Positions 59,923 through 64,000 of a stretch of 64,000 nucleotides of DNA are shown here, in pieces; the first letter of the stretch is position 1; the number at the start of each line of letters is the position of its first letter. Location: assembly GCA_021018815.1 (NCBI GenBank), contig JAITYX010000012.1, forward strand, positions 3,583,001-3,647,000, given 5' to 3'. A model generated the notes under the pieces. It was not told where the DNA came from. It searched no databases and saw nothing but the letters and a program-made list of their open reading frames with translations. The DNA comes from Talinum fruticosum (Eukaryota > Streptophyta > Magnoliopsida > Caryophyllales > Talinaceae). The position numbers were made by a program, and so were the translations under genes.

Positions 59923-61456
59923 TGAAGGTTTGCTCGGGGAGAGTCCGAGTCACCCTAGAGGGGGTGAATAGGGTGATGGAAAAATCTTTGCAAAAACACA
60001 CACTTTTGTGCGGAAAAGTGACCAAGACAGAATCCGAGTCTAAACAAGGGGTCGAGAAAGATTGGACTCGAAAGCAATGAATCGGAAGAAGTAGGAGCAC
60101 TAAAGCCGTGCCGAGTCTAGAATGAACTCGTAAAGAGAACACGAAATATTTACGTGGAAACCCTCCTGGGCGAGAAAACCACGGCCCGTGTCAATCCAGA
60201 CACGAAGTCAAATCCACTATTTTGAGTCCACAAAATACCGTGAACTTGACGGAACCTGAGTTGCTCCCTTAGACAACTCTATACAGATTTTCCTAGACTC
60301 GAAGTTACCTTATCCGATCTAGTACTTCCTAGCTGAGATAACCCTTACAGCTAGGGACAACTAAGCTGAGTTAACCTTTACGAGCTTAGTCAAGGGACCT
60401 TACAAAGAATGTAAAAAGAGTTTGTAACGAAGTACAAGACCTTACAACTCGGAAAGTAAAGAATTACGAGTGGGAGTTGTAAGTTGAAGATTGAGAGTAA
60501 AAATACAATAACTTTGAACAAGTAAGTGTATAGACAATATGTTCTGCTATCTTCAAGTCTTGTGAAGTGGCTTCTTCTTATAGATAAGACCAGGCAGAGT
60601 AGCCGTTACTTCCATCTGCTGACCGAGAGTCCTCTGTGACCGTTGAGAAAGGCTTTCCGAGTCACTCGGAAAGTATCCGTTGAAATATGAACGTTGGACA
60701 ACGGTTTAACTCTCTTGGAAGTCCCAAAACCATCGGTTGTGTCTTGAAAACCGAGGTGAAAACCACCGTTAGGCTTGGCGTTCCAGTTTTCCGGATATTG
60801 AAGCGCATGGCTTCGACACAATCTTCCGAGACTAAAGCGGGGAAGGTGAAAAGCCATATCTCGCTGGTGATTTGACGTTCCGAAGCCGGCTACTTTTGTA
60901 GTTTTGAAAAGATATCCTCGATTGAATAACCTACAAAAGTAAAACAACTTTGGTTCTCAAAGTATAAAATACTTTGGTCCAAGGTTAGACACGGATAACA
61001 AAATAATCTTTAGAAGTTACGCAATTGATTATCCGAGTCGAAAGGAAATGGAATATTCTGAGTCTAATATCCATGATACTCGGAATTCCATATGACTTAG
61101 TCTTAAGAAAAGAAACACGTTCTACAAAGCAAATATCAAAGTGAGAAAGAACTTGATATAGACTAAGCACGAAATGAGCTATGAATGCCGACTATGCAAA
61201 CGATAGAGTAAATAGTCACAAGTCGATTCTGAGTGAGAAAGGACTCGGAATAAAGAACAACTTTTCCGAGTCGCTAACAAAAAGCGATTAAAGAGATATG
61301 TGAATGCCGAATCGCATAGGAAGGATACTATTTAATTCAAGTATGTTTCTAAGACACAGAGAATGCCTTGGAATCAAAACTCTATATGAATGACATCGTT
61401 ATACCCGATTCCTTTTGCATGACTCGGAAAGATATAGAGCGAGTGTCCGAGTCTTC
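59923..61456 (-). repeat. Copia F 5' LTR
   Basis: TGAAGGTTTGCTCGGGG at the left edge; right edge GTCCGAGTCTTC followed by 'gatca'. Nearly collinear with 50729-52258. A TATA-like CTATAAGAAG lies at about 60572-60581 (minus). Confidence 0.85.
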
Positions 61457-64000
61457 GATCACTTCAACCGTCAACAATCAGCAGGAGTCCGAAGCGTGTT
61501 AAGTGTAGATTATGCTTCGAAAGTGTACCTGCAACACCGGGTGGGGATGGGGCAATTTGTGCGGGTGAGCAATAATCCACGGGCTCACCGGAGTCTTATA
61601 CCCTTAAAATGGAAATTCTTTACACATAATACTCATAATAATGAAATTTGCGAAAATATAATGACGTAATAGAAATCTATATACTTTCAATGAAATATCT
61701 TGCAACGTAAAGTTCAAGACTCTTTTAATCACTTATAAGCCATATTCACATTTAAGAACACTTCTTTTGGGGTTGAATCAACTTTTCCGGGCCTTCGAGG
61801 ATCCGAACTAGCACTTCTTTCATCTCGGGCGCGACCTCGACAAAAAGGCTCCCGGGAGCTATCTTCTAGGAAGTCTCGGGCGGGCATCCCGCCTCTGTAG
61901 GACCCCTATTAGAATCTTTCCCTCAAAGTTTCTAGTCGGGCGTCCCCAGTTCGAACACTTCGGTATGCTAAACGATCCGTAGCTCGTCGATTCAAAACTC
62001 TTTGCACATTCTCATTCATCACATTCACTTCACAACTTTCTCAATCGATTTGGTAGCAAGGAAGGCATGACACCACGTGTCACCCTTATAAATTCACTTT
62101 CTCAAATCTGATTCATTTTCTCAAGCAAGTCTCGCTTCTTTAAAACATAATCACGTTCGAAAGGCGGTTCTCAAGAAATTGCATTCAAGAGTCATTCACG
62201 TAAAATACAAAACTCCTTTTGAAACTATTTTTGAGTATCACGTAAAGCAATCACATAGCACGAATAATCACCATTCATTGCAAGCAATCATCCTCAACTC
62301 TTTCCAACTATACCTTTCTCAATCCACCATTCTAATACGATTAATTTCCATTTTCCGAGCCACAATAACCACAAGCGGACACCACCTAATTCAACGTTTG
62401 AACTTCTCACAATTTGTTGTCTTTACTTCAATTCCCCATTTCATGACCTCACTTTATAAACCGACCTCTTTTGCCCTCATTCAACCATATATCCTTAAAC
62501 TTACTCTACCGAATTTCCTCTATCTCCATTCACCTTTTAATTCAATTCTCTCTCCAAGGTCTTAGACATGACTATGGCTTAGTTCCACTTTACCGTCCCC
62601 AACTTGCTATTTCCCAACCTCAATTTCCCATTTAATATCTCTTACCTTATTAATCGATTCTTGCTTGCCCATCCTCAATTATGTACCTTTTACTTACTTT
62701 TCATTATTCAATTCCCGTTAGCTACTTACTTTCACGCTCGCTTCAACCTCGAGGATTTAAATATACTTCGAATGTAATTAATCTCACAATCAGCCATTTC
62801 TCACTTACTTGTCCCAATTGCGCATTACTCAATACGAATTCAGACTCCTCTTTATACTTCGGCATACCATTCCCCAATGTTCGTAATTAGCTCTTAATAT
62901 TGCAGGTTCAAGAATCTCTACAACTTAGTTAACTCATAATTCATATCCATAACCCCACTCTTCATCCTTAATAGCTAATCGAAACTTCAATACTACTCTT
63001 TTGACCTATGTAATCTAACCTCCTCGGAATCAACGAGTTCCAATTCAACCTTAAGTAACTATCAAATCTCTTCGAAATTCCCAATTTAGTTCTACTATTT
63101 TAACCCAAGTAACTCCTTTCATTTCACGACTCAGCCCTCTCAATTCCTTAAATCCATTCTAAGCTCTTATTTCAATCTTAAACAACGATTAGGTCTGTTT
63201 CGCAATACAAATATTCAACGTTCACAACAATTCAATATTCACATAACACATTAAACATTCACAACAAATCCATTGGGTTTTGAAATTACTAATAGTTTAG
63301 AGTATAAGACTACCCACCTGAAATTCTCGGGTTTTAGGGATTGATTTTGAACTCCTTTACTCCCGCCTTCTAATTTCGGTCTCCGTTTCCGCAGTCCTTG
63401 CTCAATTGCTCGGTTTTCGCTTCCCCTGTTCCGGCTTGCCGTTTCAGCCTCCGCCGACTCTCGGTCCGAGCCCTGGCGCGTTCGCCGCCGGTCCTTCCAA
63501 CCTTTGCCGCCGTTACTCTCTCGGTTTCGGCCTCCTGGACCCTCTCGTGCAGCCCTCGCTCGGGCCCTTCCTTCGCCCTTGCTCTATCCCAGTCTCTCGC
63601 TTTCTTCCCGCTCACCGCTCGCTCGCGTCGCCGACCGTCGTTTTCCTCTGCGATCGTCGCCAGCCCGCTCGGCCTCCTTGGCCCTCGCACCGTTCGCCTT
63701 CTCTCCCTCTCGGTTCCTCTCGCCCGACCCTCTTTTGCTCTGTTCCTTTTCCTTTCGCCTTTGTCCGCCACCGGCCCACGTTCGCCGCTCGCCGTCGGCC
63801 TCCGGCCTCTTCTTCGGTTCCCGCTCGCCCTCTCTTTCTCCCTCCCTTTCTCTGTTTCTCTTGCTCGTTCCTCTCTCGCTGCTCGGGCTCCCCGAGCCTT
63901 CTTCCTCTTTGTTTTCCCCTCTCTCCACCGCTTGCTTAATTGGCCGATTAGTGCTCCTTATTGGACCCCTAAATAAGCTTAATCATCTCTTCATAATTCA
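61457..64000 (-). mobile_element. D3 right part, running off the window
   Basis: Continues D3: 'tcacttcaaccgtcaacaatc' matches D1 14156-14176. Blocks follow in D1/D2 order to 'ttagagtataagactaccc' (63297-63315), the GC-rich island (63350-63930) and 'cttaattggccgatta'. Roughly 0.35-0.4 kb of the unit should lie beyond 64000. Confidence 0.75.
63350..63930. other. GC-rich island in D3
   Basis: Third copy. The plus frame 63398-63976 (192 codons) aligns in places with that of D1 (LARSPPVLP against LTRSPPALP; SFALALSQSLA against SFSLALSQSLA; PLGLLGPRTVRLLSL against PLGLLDPRTIRLLSL). Opposite-strand frames are open as well. Confidence 0.6.

Larger units (their letters stand above)
50729..61456 (-). 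mobile_element. Copia element F (Sirevirus-like), near complete
   Basis: Two LTRs of about 1.53 kb (50729-52258 and 59923-61456), PBS, gag, protease, integrase, RT, RNase H, aORF and PPT in canonical order on the minus strand. Inserted in D3: left flank 'ggtca' (50724-50728), right flank 'gatca' (61457-61461), a 5-bp duplication with one mismatch. All catalytic motifs that can be read are intact. Frames are interrupted mainly by single-base changes; most LTR-to-LTR differences touch CG or CNG, so part of the damage may not be real. Youngest element here. Confidence 0.85.

Noticed and set aside
1..64000. tRNA, rRNA, pararetrovirus or ordinary protein-coding host genes
   Set aside because: No tRNA-like or rRNA landmark was recognised by eye, pararetrovirus movement or coat motifs were not seen, and all recognisable protein segments belong to transposable elements. 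A tRNAscan or BLAST run would be needed to exclude short cases.

Overview
The window is plant nuclear DNA made almost entirely of nested and decayed LTR retrotransposons. I see no ordinary cellular gene, rRNA or tRNA. The host is an angiosperm: the elements belong to Ty1/copia (Sirevirus-like) and Ty3/gypsy (Tat-like), with plant plant-mobile-domain (PMD) sequence. The species cannot be told from the sequence.

Layout, left to right. 1-1200: LINE remnant (minus). 1405-4640: 3' end of an old minus-strand copia element (LTR plus its extra 3' ORF). 4690-5820: plus-strand copia LTR fragment. 5821-19082: plus-strand Tat-like gypsy element 'G1' (truncated 5' LTR, PBS, leader with tandem repeats, gag, protease, RT, remnant of integrase, then a PMD ORF in antisense), interrupted by a 3.3 kb LTR-like unit 'D1' (13747-17057, TSD GTAAA). 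At 19083 a second Tat-like element 'G2' begins in the opposite orientation: its 3' LTR (19083 to about 21180), its antisense PMD gene (21680-25661, with an inserted solo copia LTR), a plus-strand gag-protease fragment (25881-27098 and 40609-41232), then its own minus-strand protease, gag, leader, PBS (45133-45150) and 5' LTR (45151-50301 and beyond). The simplest reading is that G2 jumped into the antisense PMD ORF of G1.

Inside G2 sit younger insertions. Copia 'B' (27099-40608, minus, TSD AAAAT) lies in the gag-protease fragment. A second, plus-strand copia 'C' (35229-38814) lies within the gag of B. Solo unit D2 (45364-48503, TSD TTTAT) is in the 5' LTR of G2, and D3 (from 50302 to past the window end) is in the same LTR. 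D3 is itself split by copia 'F' (50729-61456, minus), the youngest and best preserved element, with intact protease DSG, integrase and RT YVDD motifs.

Three points deserve attention. (1) The PMD ORF lies antisense, downstream of pol, in two inverted Tat copies, and keeps spliceosomal introns; the main one is 244 bp in both copies and splicing it joins an open frame. (2) The copia elements carry a third ORF after pol, with a predicted domain, acidic tract and coiled coil. (3) Differences between paired repeats cluster strikingly at CG and CNG sites, often as single-base indels, and even damage LTR ends and primer sites; this looks like a sequencing artefact and bears on every frameshift called here.
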